NCBI RefSeq assembly: GCF_946902045.1
Contig: NZ_OX336253.1
Coordinates: 1,302,001-1,366,000, forward strand
Reading direction: 5' to 3'
DNA: 64,000 bases
Source of the DNA: Neisseria sp. Marseille-Q5346
GTDB taxonomy: Bacteria; Pseudomonadota; Gammaproteobacteria; Burkholderiales; Neisseriaceae
Part shown: in pieces, positions 51,138-59,549 of the stretch
Layout of the letters: each line of letters opens with the position of its first letter
How positions within the stretch are numbered: position 1 is the stretch's first letter
The notes under the pieces: model-generated
What the model was told of the DNA's origin: nothing
Seen by the model: only the letters and a program-made list of their open reading frames with translations
Database searches by the model: none
Translations under genes and position numbers: made by a program

Positions 51138-53423
51138 ATGGACTTAATCCAAACCCCGAATAAGCAATTTGTCGACGGCGACCGCCGCACGCCCGGTACT
51201 CCCGTACCCGCATGGTGGCTGAACCAGTTACAAGGCGAGTTGTACAGCATTTTAAACGCGGCTGGCATTGAGCCTAACAAAGCCGACCATGCCCAAGTCT
51301 TATCGGCCATTAAAATTCTGGCCGCCGATGCTTCTCAAGTGGCTAGTATTGAGGCTTTGCGTAAATACAGCGGTGATGGTTATGTAAACGTTAACGCCTA
51401 TCACCCCAATACAACAGTGGGCGGCGGCGTGTTTGTGGCGGATAAAGCAGATAAATCTACCGCTGATAACGGTTGTACCGTTATTGTTTCTACCGACGGC
51501 ACGCGCTGGAAGCGTGTGTTTTCAGGGATGCTTAACCTGCATGATTTTGGCTATGTAGCCAGCAAAGACAATGCACTAGCAACTTTAAATGCTGCTGAAG
51601 CTGCCGCGCTTGGCATTGTTGTCGACTGCTTGGGTTTGTCAATTGATACGGGTAATACCTACCCGCAAAAAAACAAATACACAAACGGTAAGTTTGTGAT
51701 TGACGGCAAAACTGTCGATGTTCAATACCAGCCTATCAGAAGCGGTATCGGTCGATTCATTTCTGGGACTGGTGCAGCAGCCAACCTCAGATCGAACGAA
51801 TGGACCGGTGCAGGTTTAATCGTTATTGGCGAAGGCGCAATGGAGCAGATGGAGAAATGTGTTTCCTCAATCGCTATTGGCGACCGTGCGCAGGGCTTTT
51901 CTAAGGTAAGCAGGGACAACATCGCCATTGGCGCAGACAGCTTAATCAACGTACAAGCTAAAACGGAATGGTATGACCAGTCGAAAAAGGCTGGCACGCG
52001 CAACATCGGCATTGGCGGCAATGCAGGCCGTGCAATCACAAGTGGTTTTTCAAATGTCGCAATTGGGCGAAATGCCGGGCAAGGATTGGGCACAGGGTCA
52101 TTAAATATTGCACTTGGCTCATTTGCTATCGGCGGTGTCGCTCCAATCGGATTTAGTGGGGATATTGAAAACTTTTGGCCATCGAAGACCAGCGGAACCG
52201 TGGCAATTGGCGAGAGCGTGCTGATGACCTATCAGGGCGAAGGTGCGCAAACTGCTATTGGTGGTGGTGCGGCGCGTAATGCGAAGATGGCGGAGAAATT
52301 AACCGCTGTCGGAGAATCTGCTTTAGAAAGCCTTGAAAAAACTCGTGCGCCGAATGGCGGCGATGTCTTATGGAGCGGAACTGAAACAGGCACATACACG
52401 CAAAGCGGAAACAATATCACATTGACGTTGAATAACTTGCGTAATGCCACTGTCGGCTGCTGGGTTGGCATCCGATTGACTTCAGGCGATGCCGCGACTA
52501 CTCAGGGAGATGTAATCCCTGCTGAAGTTGTGTCAGTAACTGAAACAACATTAAACGTGAAAAGCTCAAAAGAGCTAACTACTTCTGGCAGCGCTGAAAT
52601 AAAATTCGTTTATTCGGCGGTATCGACGAATGATACTAAAAATACTGATTTGGTCGCTATCGGTACGAGAGCCATGAAAGGCGCGGAAACGGCTTCATAT
52701 AGCACCGCAATAGGCGCAGAGGCGATGATAAAAGGAAAAAACCAATTGAAATCCGTTGCGATTGGAGGATCTGCAATGAGAGAAGGTGATCACGAGTCCA
52801 GTGTAGCCGTTGGTTTTTGGGCATCACCATATGGCAATAGCAAATATTGTGTTTTTATTGGGGATAGCGCCGGATATCGCAACGTTAGAGGAGACATTAT
52901 AAGAGATAAGATCACAAATTCCATCGCTATCGGCTTTAACTCCAGACTTAATGGAGATAACGAAATACAAATCGGAGGTAACGGCCAAACCTTGTACGCC
53001 CCGACCACCGTAAATATTCGTTCGGACGGTCGAGATAAAACCGACATCAAGCCAATGCAGAACGGCTTAGAGTTTGTCATGAAACTGAAGCCTGTTACTG
53101 GCTACTATGACCGCCGCGATTCGTATACGGACGAACTGTTTAAGGATTTACCAGCCGACGAACGCGAAGCCAAAATCCGCGAATGGTGGGCAAATCCTGA
53201 AAAGGACGGTAGCCACAAAGAGGAACGCTTGCGACACTGGTTTATCGCGCAAGACGTTGCCGCGCTTGAATCTGAATATGGTCAGTTGCCGATGGTAAAC
53301 CTGAAGAACGATACCTACACGCTTGAATATGAATCATTTATTCCCGTGATGGTTAAAGCGATTCAAGAATTATCGGCGCAAGTGGAAGATTTGAAATCCG
53401 AACTTAAGGAGTTGAAGAAATGA
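51138..53423 (+). CDS. Tail fibre with YadA-like head repeats and C-terminal S74 chaperone
   Basis: 761 aa. The N-terminus (about 1-70) attaches to the baseplate. The middle (about 240-400 and 500-610) carries many SIAIGxxA-type repeats (SSIAIGDRAQG, DNIAIGADS, RNIGIGGNAG, SNVAIGRNAG) as in trimeric autotransporter heads. The C-terminus from about 630 (SDGRDKTDIKPMQ..., RHWFIAQDVAALE) is a peptidase S74 intramolecular chaperone with a C-terminal coiled coil. It is the receptor-binding protein, probably a trimer. Confidence 0.93.
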   Translation: MDLIQTPNKQFVDGDRRTPGTPVPAWWLNQLQGELYSILNAAGIEPNKADHAQVLSAIKILAADASQVASIEALRKYSGDGYVNVNAYHPNTTVGGGVFVADKADKSTADNGCTVIVSTDGTRWKRVFSGMLNLHDFGYVASKDNALATLNAAEAAALGIVVDCLGLSIDTGNTYPQKNKYTNGKFVIDGKTVDVQYQPIRSGIGRFISGTGAAANLRSNEWTGAGLIVIGEGAMEQMEKCVSSIAIGDRAQGFSKVSRDNIAIGADSLINVQAKTEWYDQSKKAGTRNIGIGGNAGRAITSGFSNVAIGRNAGQGLGTGSLNIALGSFAIGGVAPIGFSGDIENFWPSKTSGTVAIGESVLMTYQGEGAQTAIGGGAARNAKMAEKLTAVGESALESLEKTRAPNGGDVLWSGTETGTYTQSGNNITLTLNNLRNATVGCWVGIRLTSGDAATTQGDVIPAEVVSVTETTLNVKSSKELTTSGSAEIKFVYSAVSTNDTKNTDLVAIGTRAMKGAETASYSTAIGAEAMIKGKNQLKSVAIGGSAMREGDHESSVAVGFWASPYGNSKYCVFIGDSAGYRNVRGDIIRDKITNSIAIGFNSRLNGDNEIQIGGNGQTLYAPTTVNIRSDGRDKTDIKPMQNGLEFVMKLKPVTGYYDRRDSYTDELFKDLPADEREAKIREWWANPEKDGSHKEERLRHWFIAQDVAALESEYGQLPMVNLKNDTYTLEYESFIPVMVKAIQELSAQVEDLKSELKELKK

Positions 53424-54043
53424 CTAGATGCGTAATTGATTCCGCCGGCTTGTTTGTCGAAGAGCAATATTTTGATGACGGCCGCGCCAGCATCGAAGCT
53501 GAAATTCCTGATCTCGCACAATATCAGGCCGCCCAGTGGGATGGGCAAGGTTGGCAGATAATTCCCGACTATCGCGGATGCGTAGTTTTTGTCGGTGAGC
53601 AAGAGCAGGTGTGGGATAAGTTAGGTGATTTGCCCGATGGCATCAGCCTGACCCCGCCTGAATCGGCAAATATTGACGGCGTAAAATCCGTAAAACTCTT
53701 CGCATTAAATGCTGCCGCTCAGGCTTTTATTAACAAGCATGCCGGCATCGACAGCGTGCCTGAATTTGAGTTTGCAAGCTGGGCAATTCAGGCTTCCGAA
53801 GCAAAAGCTTGGCAGTTAGATAAAAACGCGCCAACTCCGGTGCTTGATGGTATTGCCGCAGCCCGCGGTATTTCCGCTGATACGCTTAAGGCTGCAGCGT
53901 TGCGTAAAACGCTGGCCTATGAGCAACTTGCCGCCCATGTGGCAGGTCAACGACAAGCACTGCAAAGCAAAATCGAAGTAGTTAAAACGCAGGCCGCGCT
54001 TGATAAGATTGCAGTCGTATTCACACTGCCGGAGGCCGTCTGA
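53420..54043 (+). CDS. Tail fibre assembly / accessory protein
   Basis: 207 aa. N-terminal part with DLAQYQAAQWDGQGWQIIPDY resembles fibre assembly proteins; a helical C-terminal part follows. It overlaps the fibre stop by 4 bp. Its own stop lies within a DUS (GCC GTC TGA) that abuts the next ATG. Confidence 0.75.
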   Translation: MTRCVIDSAGLFVEEQYFDDGRASIEAEIPDLAQYQAAQWDGQGWQIIPDYRGCVVFVGEQEQVWDKLGDLPDGISLTPPESANIDGVKSVKLFALNAAAQAFINKHAGIDSVPEFEFASWAIQASEAKAWQLDKNAPTPVLDGIAAARGISADTLKAAALRKTLAYEQLAAHVAGQRQALQSKIEVVKTQAALDKIAVVFTLPEAV

Positions 54044-54532
54044 ATGGTTCAAGTCTATTTGGCACTCTATAAAGGCAAAGCCGCAATCAACACCCCGCGC
54101 GATGTGGTTAAACGCATTGCCGACAGCGTTGTACGATTGGCAACATGCAGCCCGTACAGCCATTGTGAAATCGCTGTTAAGCACCCACGCGACGGCCTGT
54201 TTGATTGTTATTCGTCTAGCGCGAGAGACGGCGGGGTGCGCATTAAAACCATGCCACTGCCTGCTGATAAATGGGACTTAATCCCGCTGCCGCAATCTGT
54301 TGCCATATCGGCCAGCCGCTTGTTCCACCGTACACACGGGGCAGGTTACGACTGGCTAGGTGCGATTGGCGTGGTACTCAAATCACCACACAGCAAAAGC
54401 CGCTGGTTCTGCAGCGAATGGTGCGCATATGGAATAGGCTACACTAACCCGTGCCGATACAGCCCGCAAACCCTGTATGCCGCGGTATCAACTAAAGATA
54501 GGCCGTCTGAGAAAATGGAGGAAACAAAGTAA
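54044..54532 (+). CDS. Permuted NlpC/P60-like cysteine hydrolase
   Basis: 162 aa. SPYSHCEIAV (about 41-50) supplies a candidate catalytic His and WFCSEWCAYG (about 118-127) a candidate Cys: the His-before-Cys order of permuted papain-like YiiX/LRAT-type enzymes. GAGYDWLGAIG lies between them. It could cleave peptidoglycan peptides or lipid esters at entry. Family inferred from motifs only. Confidence 0.75.
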   Translation: MVQVYLALYKGKAAINTPRDVVKRIADSVVRLATCSPYSHCEIAVKHPRDGLFDCYSSSARDGGVRIKTMPLPADKWDLIPLPQSVAISASRLFHRTHGAGYDWLGAIGVVLKSPHSKSRWFCSEWCAYGIGYTNPCRYSPQTLYAAVSTKDRPSEKMEETK

Positions 54533-54681
54533 TTTAGAAAGTTTTAAATAAAGAGGAGCGGCGACGTGTCTGTGTTGCGAGCACCGGCACGCCAGCCAAG
54601 CAGATGTCCCCTGCATTGACTTCAAGGCCGCTTTGCCTAGCTAGGCGGCTGTAATTCTAACCTAAACGGAGTTAATGCGAC
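54533..54681 (+). promoter_or_regulatory. Leader region of the com-methylase unit
   Basis: 149 bp without a gene. It contains the 12-bp palindrome GCCTAGCTAGGC within a GCCGC...GCGGC stem (about 54628-54651). In Mu the equivalent region controls com-mom by methylation; no promoter could be fixed here. Confidence 0.45.
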
Positions 54682-54795
54682 ATGGTTTATTATCGTGAAT
54701 TACGTTGCACCTACTGCAAAAAACTGTTGGCCAAAGGCAGCGGTAACGTACAAATCAAATGTAACCGTTGTAAAACAGTTAATACTTTCAGCTAG
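54682..54795 (+). CDS. com: Com-like zinc-finger translational regulator
   Basis: 37 aa. MVYYRELRCTYCKKLLAKGSG...IKCNRCKTVN has the paired CxxC zinc finger of Mu Com. Com binds the downstream mRNA and permits translation of the DNA-modification gene. Here the next gene is a Dam-type methylase, 82 bp away. Confidence 0.92.
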   Translation: MVYYRELRCTYCKKLLAKGSGNVQIKCNRCKTVNTFS

Positions 54796-54877
54796 ACAAC
54801 CATATACTAAGAATGCCGTCGAGCATCATATTAAATCTGATTTAGAGCATCGCGAATGCCATAATTTAGGAGTATAT

Positions 54878-55657
54878 ATGATGCAAAAAATGCAACAAAC
54901 ATTACCTATTATCCCCTGGATGGGTGGCAAACGTCGTTTGGCAAAACATCTTTTGCCCATGTTCCCCGAGCATTCTTGTTATGTTGAGTTGTTTTCCGGT
55001 GGCGCAGCGTTGTTCTTTATGCGCCCAACGCCTGCAAAAGTTGAGGTGCTCAACGATATCAACGGACAGCTCATCAATCTCTATCGTGTGGTACAACACC
55101 ATTTCGACGAGTTCGTCCGTCAGTTCGAGTGGACGCTGACCAGCCGCGAGACATTCGCCTGCCTGCAAAGCACGCCGCCCGAATGCATGACAGATATTCA
55201 ACGCGCCGCTCGCTTCTTCTACCTTCAGCACAACGCCTTCGGCGGCAAAACCGTCCAGCAGCATTTCGGGACAGCTACCACGTCAAAAGCGTGGGATGCA
55301 TCACAGATTGAGGTTAAATTAAAGGCTGCTAAAGACCGTTTAAAAGGTGTTTATATCGAGAATGAATCGTGGGATCGTTGCTTCAAACGATATGACCGTG
55401 AGCACACCTTCTTCTATGCAGACCCACCATATTGGCAGACCGCAGGCTATGACCAATCATTTGGCTGGGAGCAGTATGAATTACTGGCCAAGGTAATGGC
55501 AGAGAGTAAGGGTAAGGTCATGCTATCCATTAATGACCAGCCTGATATTAGGGAATTATTTAAGGATTTCCGTATCACTCAACTTGAATTGGCTTATACG
55601 GTCGGAAGAAATAAAACTGGTAAAACCAGTGGAGAATTGGTCGTATGTAATTGGTAA
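54878..55657 (+). CDS. Dam-type N6-adenine DNA methyltransferase (D12 class)
   Basis: 259 aa. SAM-binding PWMGGKRRL (13-21), ELFSGGAALFF (38-48) and catalytic DPPYW (182-186) are D12/MTase_D12 motifs. GGAG precedes ATGs at 54878 and 54881. It occupies the place of mom in Mu and should protect phage DNA from restriction. No cognate endonuclease is nearby. Recognition sequence unknown. Confidence 0.93.
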   Translation: MMQKMQQTLPIIPWMGGKRRLAKHLLPMFPEHSCYVELFSGGAALFFMRPTPAKVEVLNDINGQLINLYRVVQHHFDEFVRQFEWTLTSRETFACLQSTPPECMTDIQRAARFFYLQHNAFGGKTVQQHFGTATTSKAWDASQIEVKLKAAKDRLKGVYIENESWDRCFKRYDREHTFFYADPPYWQTAGYDQSFGWEQYELLAKVMAESKGKVMLSINDQPDIRELFKDFRITQLELAYTVGRNKTGKTSGELVVCNW

Positions 55658-55661
55658 AATA

Positions 55662-55687
55662 AAAAGCGACGGTAGCGTCGCTTTTCT
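55662..55687 (+). terminator. Terminator after the methylase gene
   Basis: AAAAGCGAC (55662-55670) pairs with GTCGCTTTT (55677-55685), followed by T-rich DNA: the end of the last prophage transcript. Confidence 0.9.
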
Positions 55688-55708
55688 TATTTCTCATCAT
55701 CCGATATA

Positions 55709-55790
55709 GTGCAAAAGCTGTCGCAACTTTTGCGAAGCCTAGAGTGCAAAAGTTACTGCAACAAAGTGCAAAAGTCGGCGGCGGCTTACA
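55709..55790 (+). repeat. Prophage right end with three transposase-binding sites
   Basis: GTGCAAAAG occurs at 55709-55717 (R3), 55744-55752 (R2) and 55766-55774 (R1). R1 and R2 are 22 bp apart and R3 is further in, the Mu attR layout. The end reads ...GGCTTACA. Confidence 0.88.
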
Positions 55791-55795
55791 CGACA
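55791..55795 (+). repeat. Right target-site duplication, CGACA
   Basis: Second copy of the 5-bp target sequence, directly after the prophage end. Confidence 0.93.
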
Positions 55796-55837
55796 ACACG
55801 CAATCGCTGTGTAAACCTTACCGGCACAACCGCCAAA

Positions 55838-56632
55838 CTAGCCCTGCCGTTTCGGGAAAAACTGCACCACGTTCTCCCCTTGGGGCAACACCAATTTTTT
55901 CACGGCATGGCCGTATACGGTTTCAAGCGTGATGTTCAGACGGCCTTCGTTGGCAAAAATCTTATCCACACATTCCTTTGCCACTTGCGGATTGCTGAAC
56001 TTCAACGCATTCCATAATCCCAAGGTTTCCATGTCCTGCCAAAACGTCCCGGCTTTTTTATAGCTCAACTCAAGCTTCGCCGTGTCGGTTACCGGATCGT
56101 AAAAGCCGTTGTCGGCGAGCATATCGCCCAAGTCGTGCATATCAATCAGCGTAGGCGCTTCGCATTCGATGCCTTCATGGTTCAGACGGCCTGTCAGTTC
56201 GGTCAGGCTGTCGCGGCCAAAGTGCGTGAAAAACAATAATCCGTCAGTTTTCAAAGCGGCGGCCCAGTTTTTCAATACCGGCAAAATATCGTCGGCGCGG
56301 CTGAGGCTGAGGTTGGCCCACAACATATCGGCGGCAGCTTCAGGCAGCGGCGCGGTCAGGGCTTGGCAATGCTGCGGAATGGTTTTACCGGTCAGCTTCT
56401 GCCAGAAACCGCCTTTGCGCGCGGCGGCGGCGGTTTTCAAAAAGTCAGCATTCGGATCGTATTCTTCAAACACGGCGTCGGGATAACGCGCGGCCAGCAG
56501 GCTGCGGCTGATGTCGGCATCGGCACCAATCAGCATGATGCGTTTGGGTGCATTGCGGACCAGCTGCAGGCGCTCGTCGGTGTCTTGGGCGAGATGGCGG
56601 TGAATTTGCCAGCGTTTGTCTTGTTCGGTCAT
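55838..56632 (-). CDS. bioC: Malonyl-ACP O-methyltransferase
   Basis: 264 aa. A class I SAM methyltransferase with MLIGADADISRSLLAARYPDAVFEEYD (motif I region), ADMLWANLSLSRADDILPVLKNWAAALKTDGLLFFTHFG and MHDLGDMLADNGFYDPV, in the BioC pattern. It starts biotin synthesis by masking malonyl-ACP. It follows bioH on the same strand, supporting the call. Confidence 0.9.
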   Translation of the reverse strand: MTEQDKRWQIHRHLAQDTDERLQLVRNAPKRIMLIGADADISRSLLAARYPDAVFEEYDPNADFLKTAAAARKGGFWQKLTGKTIPQHCQALTAPLPEAAADMLWANLSLSRADDILPVLKNWAAALKTDGLLFFTHFGRDSLTELTGRLNHEGIECEAPTLIDMHDLGDMLADNGFYDPVTDTAKLELSYKKAGTFWQDMETLGLWNALKFSNPQVAKECVDKIFANEGRLNITLETVYGHAVKKLVLPQGENVVQFFPKRQG

Positions 56633-56692
56633 GGTGGGTCGTGTCAGCGGGCTTTGCCCGACAATATTCTGTTTTTATGGTTGAAGTCTGTT

Positions 56693-57439
56693 TCAGACGG
56701 CCTTTTCGACAAAATTGCGGTAGGTTTCGGCAAATTCGTCGGCATGGCTTAAAAAGGGCGCGTGTGCGGCTTTGTCGATAAGGACCAGCTCGCTGTTGCT
56801 CAAATGGCGGTGTAAATATTCGCCCATGCGCGGCGGCGTAATAGCGTCTTTCTGTCCAAACACCAGCAATGACGGTGTCTGAATCAGCGGCAACAGCGGA
56901 CGCGCATCGGCATGGTTGACCGCTTCAAGCGCGGCCTGTAAGGCGGAAGGCGTGCCGCAGCGCGCCAAATCGGGCAGCACCCGGTTTAAGATTTCGCCGG
57001 AATGGGGCGTGTGCAGCAGTTGCAGTTGTAGAAACTGTTTAATATGTTTGGCATAATCCTGCTGAAATGCGCCGACCATCTTGCCCAAGGCAGGTTGTGC
57101 CAAGCCTTCGGGATAATCCGTGTCGGCAGTCAATCGGGCAAAACTTGCCGTCAGGCATAGCGATTGGATTTTGTCGGGATAAAGCGCGGTCAAATACAGG
57201 GCAACCAATCCACCCAGCGACCAGCCAAGAATGTGTGCCGGCGTGTCGATTTGTCCGGCGAAGGCTTCGGCAACGGCGGCAATATCAAACGGTTCGGCAA
57301 AAGGCGCATCGCCGTGTCCGGGCAAATCAAGCGCGCGGACGTCCCAATCGGCAGGCAGGCGCGGTATCAAATCGTCAAATACATGGCGGTTCGCCGCCCA
57401 ACCGTGTATCAGATAAACTTTTTTGGCGGAGTGTGGCAT
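56693..57439 (-). CDS. bioH: Pimeloyl-ACP methyl ester esterase
   Basis: 248 aa. An alpha/beta hydrolase with oxyanion [10 protein letters not shown], nucleophile elbow GWSLGG (Ser near 79) and C-terminal catalytic His in [11 protein letters not shown]. Cuts the methyl ester that BioC adds. The start is [14 protein letters not shown]; a frame 13 codons longer is less likely. Its ATG overlaps that of comF on the other strand. The stop lies in a DUS (GCC GTC TGA). Confidence 0.9.
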   Translation of the reverse strand: MPHSAKKVYLIHGWAANRHVFDDLIPRLPADWDVRALDLPGHGDAPFAEPFDIAAVAEAFAGQIDTPAHILGWSLGGLVALYLTALYPDKIQSLCLTASFARLTADTDYPEGLAQPALGKMVGAFQQDYAKHIKQFLQLQLLHTPHSGEILNRVLPDLARCGTPSALQAALEAVNHADARPLLPLIQTPSLLVFGQKDAITPPRMGEYLHRHLSNSELVLIDKAAHAPFLSHADEFAETYRNFVEKAV

Positions 57440-58154
57440 GAATGTTCTTTCTTGGTGGCGCAGTTTGAAACAGCTCAATGCGCGACGTTGCGTATTATGC
57501 CACGATTCCGTTTCAGACGGCCTTTGCCGAGGCTGCGCAAACGATTTGACGGAATATTTTATCGACGCGGCACAAAGCTGCCCTTTGTGTTTCCGCCACG
57601 TCGCGGGCGGGGCAGTGTGCGGCAGTTGTCAGAAAAAGCCGCCCGCATTTGATAGAATGTGGGCCTCGCTGTATTACGAACCACCCGTCAGCAGCATGAT
57701 ACGCGAGCTGAAACACTTAGCGGATTTGGGCATGAGCCGTCCGTTGGCGGATTTGATGAGCCAAAACGCACCGGACTGGCTGGCAACGGAACACTTCGAT
57801 TTCGTCCTGCCCATGCCTTTGAGCAAAGAGCGGCGGCTCAAGCGCGGATTCAACCAAAGTGAGGCGTTGACGGATATTTTGGCAAAACGCTACGGCTGGA
57901 CGCTGCTGCCGCGCCACGCGGTTTTCAGACGGCATGGCGAGCCGCAAAGTACGCTGAAAAGCGACGAACGTCTGCGAAATATCAAGAGTGCATTTAAAAT
58001 CAAAGCCGAATTGCCGAAGGCGTGTAATATTCTGTTAATTGACGATGTCTTTACCACCGGCTCGACTTTAAACGAATTGGCGAAAACGCTGAAAAAATCA
58101 GGCACAGGTAAGATTTTTTGCTGGAGCTTGGCACGGCCGCCAATGAAAAAATAG
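57438..58154 (+). CDS. comF: ComF family phosphoribosyltransferase-like protein
   Basis: 238 aa. Two Cys pairs ([16 protein letters not shown] and [17 protein letters not shown]) form an N-terminal zinc region, followed by a PRTase domain with [15 protein letters not shown] (PRPP loop). ComF proteins act in DNA uptake in other naturally competent bacteria. GGAG 8 nt upstream favours the ATG at 57438 over the TTG at 57423. Confidence 0.92.
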   Translation: MNVLSWWRSLKQLNARRCVLCHDSVSDGLCRGCANDLTEYFIDAAQSCPLCFRHVAGGAVCGSCQKKPPAFDRMWASLYYEPPVSSMIRELKHLADLGMSRPLADLMSQNAPDWLATEHFDFVLPMPLSKERRLKRGFNQSEALTDILAKRYGWTLLPRHAVFRRHGEPQSTLKSDERLRNIKSAFKIKAELPKACNILLIDDVFTTGSTLNELAKTLKKSGTGKIFCWSLARPPMKK

Positions 58155-58218
58155 CTTAAAATTTTTGACACCCATGGAACATTTCGGCATTATGCCACTC
58201 TATAAGTGATTGATTTAT

Positions 58219-58683
58219 ATGTTTACCATAGTTTTGTACCAACCCGAAATCCCGCCCAATACGGGCAATATCATCCGCCTGTGCGCCAATACCGGTGCCG
58301 ATTTGCACTTGGTCAAACCGCTTGGTTTCCCTCTGGATTCGTCCAAAATGAAACGTGCGGGTTTGGATTATCACGAGTTTGCCAAACTGACGGTACATGA
58401 GAATTTCGAAGACTGCCTCAAGGCTCTCGAAGGCCGCCGCATTTTCGCGCTGACCACCAAAGGCTCTACCCGCCCCGACGAAGTTTCCTTCCGCGAAGGC
58501 GATATATTGCTGTTTGGTCCCGAAACGCGCGGCCTTCCTGCCGAAGTTCTCGACAGCCTGCCTGCCGGACAAAAAATCCGCCTGCCGATGATGCCCGACA
58601 GCAGGAGCATGAATCTTTCCAATACAGTCGCCGTCATTCTGTTTGAAGCATGGCGACAAAACGGTTTTGCCGGCGGCGTATAA
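58219..58683 (+). CDS. trmL: tRNA (cytidine/uridine-34-2'-O)-methyltransferase
   Basis: 154 aa, a minimal SPOUT methyltransferase. MFTIVLYQPEIPPNTGNIIRLCANTGADLHLVKPLGF and LFGPETRGLP...RLPMMPDSRSMNLSNTVAVILFEAWRQ are TrmL signatures, including the knot. It modifies the wobble base of tRNA-Leu species. A TTG at 58210 is a less likely start. Confidence 0.95.
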   Translation: MFTIVLYQPEIPPNTGNIIRLCANTGADLHLVKPLGFPLDSSKMKRAGLDYHEFAKLTVHENFEDCLKALEGRRIFALTTKGSTRPDEVSFREGDILLFGPETRGLPAEVLDSLPAGQKIRLPMMPDSRSMNLSNTVAVILFEAWRQNGFAGGV

Positions 58684-58731
58684 CAGGCCGTCTGAAACCG
58701 CTGCGTTATCAACTCAAGAACGGAACCCGTT

Positions 58732-59451
58732 TTGATTTTTACTAAAAAAACCCTCCTTTCCTTAGCCGCCGCCACCATCGGCGTCCTTTCCATCAATGCC
58801 GCCGTCGCTGACAGCGTGGTTCGAGTCGAAAAACTGCATCCTTCTGCCAACCGCAGTTACAAAGTTGCCGGCAAACGCTACACGCCGCTGACCAAAGTTT
58901 CCTCTTTCAGCCAAACCGGCAAAGCCTCATGGTACGGCAATCAGTTCCACGGCCGTAAAACTTCCAGCGGCGAGCGTTACAATATGAACGCCCTCTCCGC
59001 CGCCCACAAAACCCTCCCTATTCCCAGCTACGCACGCGTGACCAATATGCAAAACGGCAAAAGCGTCATCGTCCGTGTCAACGACCGCGGCCCTTTCCAC
59101 GGCAACCGCGTCATCGATGTTTCCAAAGCCGCCGCCCAACAATTGGGTTTCATCAACCAAGGCACGGCCAACGTCAAAGTTGAGCAGATCATCCCCGGCC
59201 AAACCGCCGCTCAAACCATTATCTCCCCAAACAACAAAGAATTTTTTGTTGATTTGAAATCCTTCGGTACCCAACGTGAAGCACAGGCTTATTTGAACCA
59301 AGCCGCACAAAGCCTGCCGTCAGACAGCAAAGTCATGCTTGAAAAACGCAACTACGAATACGTTGTCAAAATGGGTCCGTTCAGCAGCCAAGAACGTGCC
59401 GCCGAAGCAGGCGAACGCGCCCGTCATCTGAACCTAGCATCCGCCATCTGA
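58732..59451 (+). CDS. rlpA: RlpA-like septal ring protein with SPOR domain
   Basis: 239 aa from a TTG start, the only start that gives a signal peptide (MIFTKKTLLSLAAATIGVLSINAAVA), with GGAA 6-7 nt upstream. A double-psi beta-barrel domain (GKASWYGNQFHGRKTSSGERYN..., VRVNDRGPFHGNRVIDVS) precedes a C-terminal SPOR domain (about 160-235) that binds denuded septal glycan. No lipobox is seen. Confidence 0.9.
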   Translation: MIFTKKTLLSLAAATIGVLSINAAVADSVVRVEKLHPSANRSYKVAGKRYTPLTKVSSFSQTGKASWYGNQFHGRKTSSGERYNMNALSAAHKTLPIPSYARVTNMQNGKSVIVRVNDRGPFHGNRVIDVSKAAAQQLGFINQGTANVKVEQIIPGQTAAQTIISPNNKEFFVDLKSFGTQREAQAYLNQAAQSLPSDSKVMLEKRNYEYVVKMGPFSSQERAAEAGERARHLNLASAI

Positions 59452-59487
59452 TTTCGTCCGCGTTACCGCTGAAGTTTGATACAATAC

Positions 59488-59532
59488 AAGGCCGTCTGAA
59501 ACCCGATTGCAAGGTTTCAGACGGCCTTTTTT
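59488..59532. terminator. DUS terminator between rlpA and ruvA
   Basis: A 16-bp inverted repeat (59488-59503 and 59513-59528) followed by TTTTT. Confidence 0.87.
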
Positions 59533-59549
59533 AATCACAGGGGAACACC

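Larger units (their letters stand above)
15800..55790. mobile_element. Complete Mu-like transposable prophage, 39,991 bp
   Basis: The boundaries come from the 5-bp duplication CGACA and from aligned tips: both inward-read ends start TGT and share TTTTGCAC at positions 18-25. Between them lie, in Mu order, repressor, Ner, A and B transposition genes, Gam, GemA, Mor, lysis, head, contractile tail, fibre and Com genes. No core gene shows a frameshift or nonsense mutation. It inserted between the BolA-like gene and bioC without breaking a gene. Unlike Mu it lacks a Gin invertase and invertible segment, carries a tyrosine recombinase and RdgC, and has a Dam-type methylase where Mu has mom. Confidence 0.97.

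Noticed and set aside
55838..56017. Plus-strand frame starting in prophage end DNA and reading into bioC
   Set aside because: It is antisense to bioC and has no start signal or recognisable domain.
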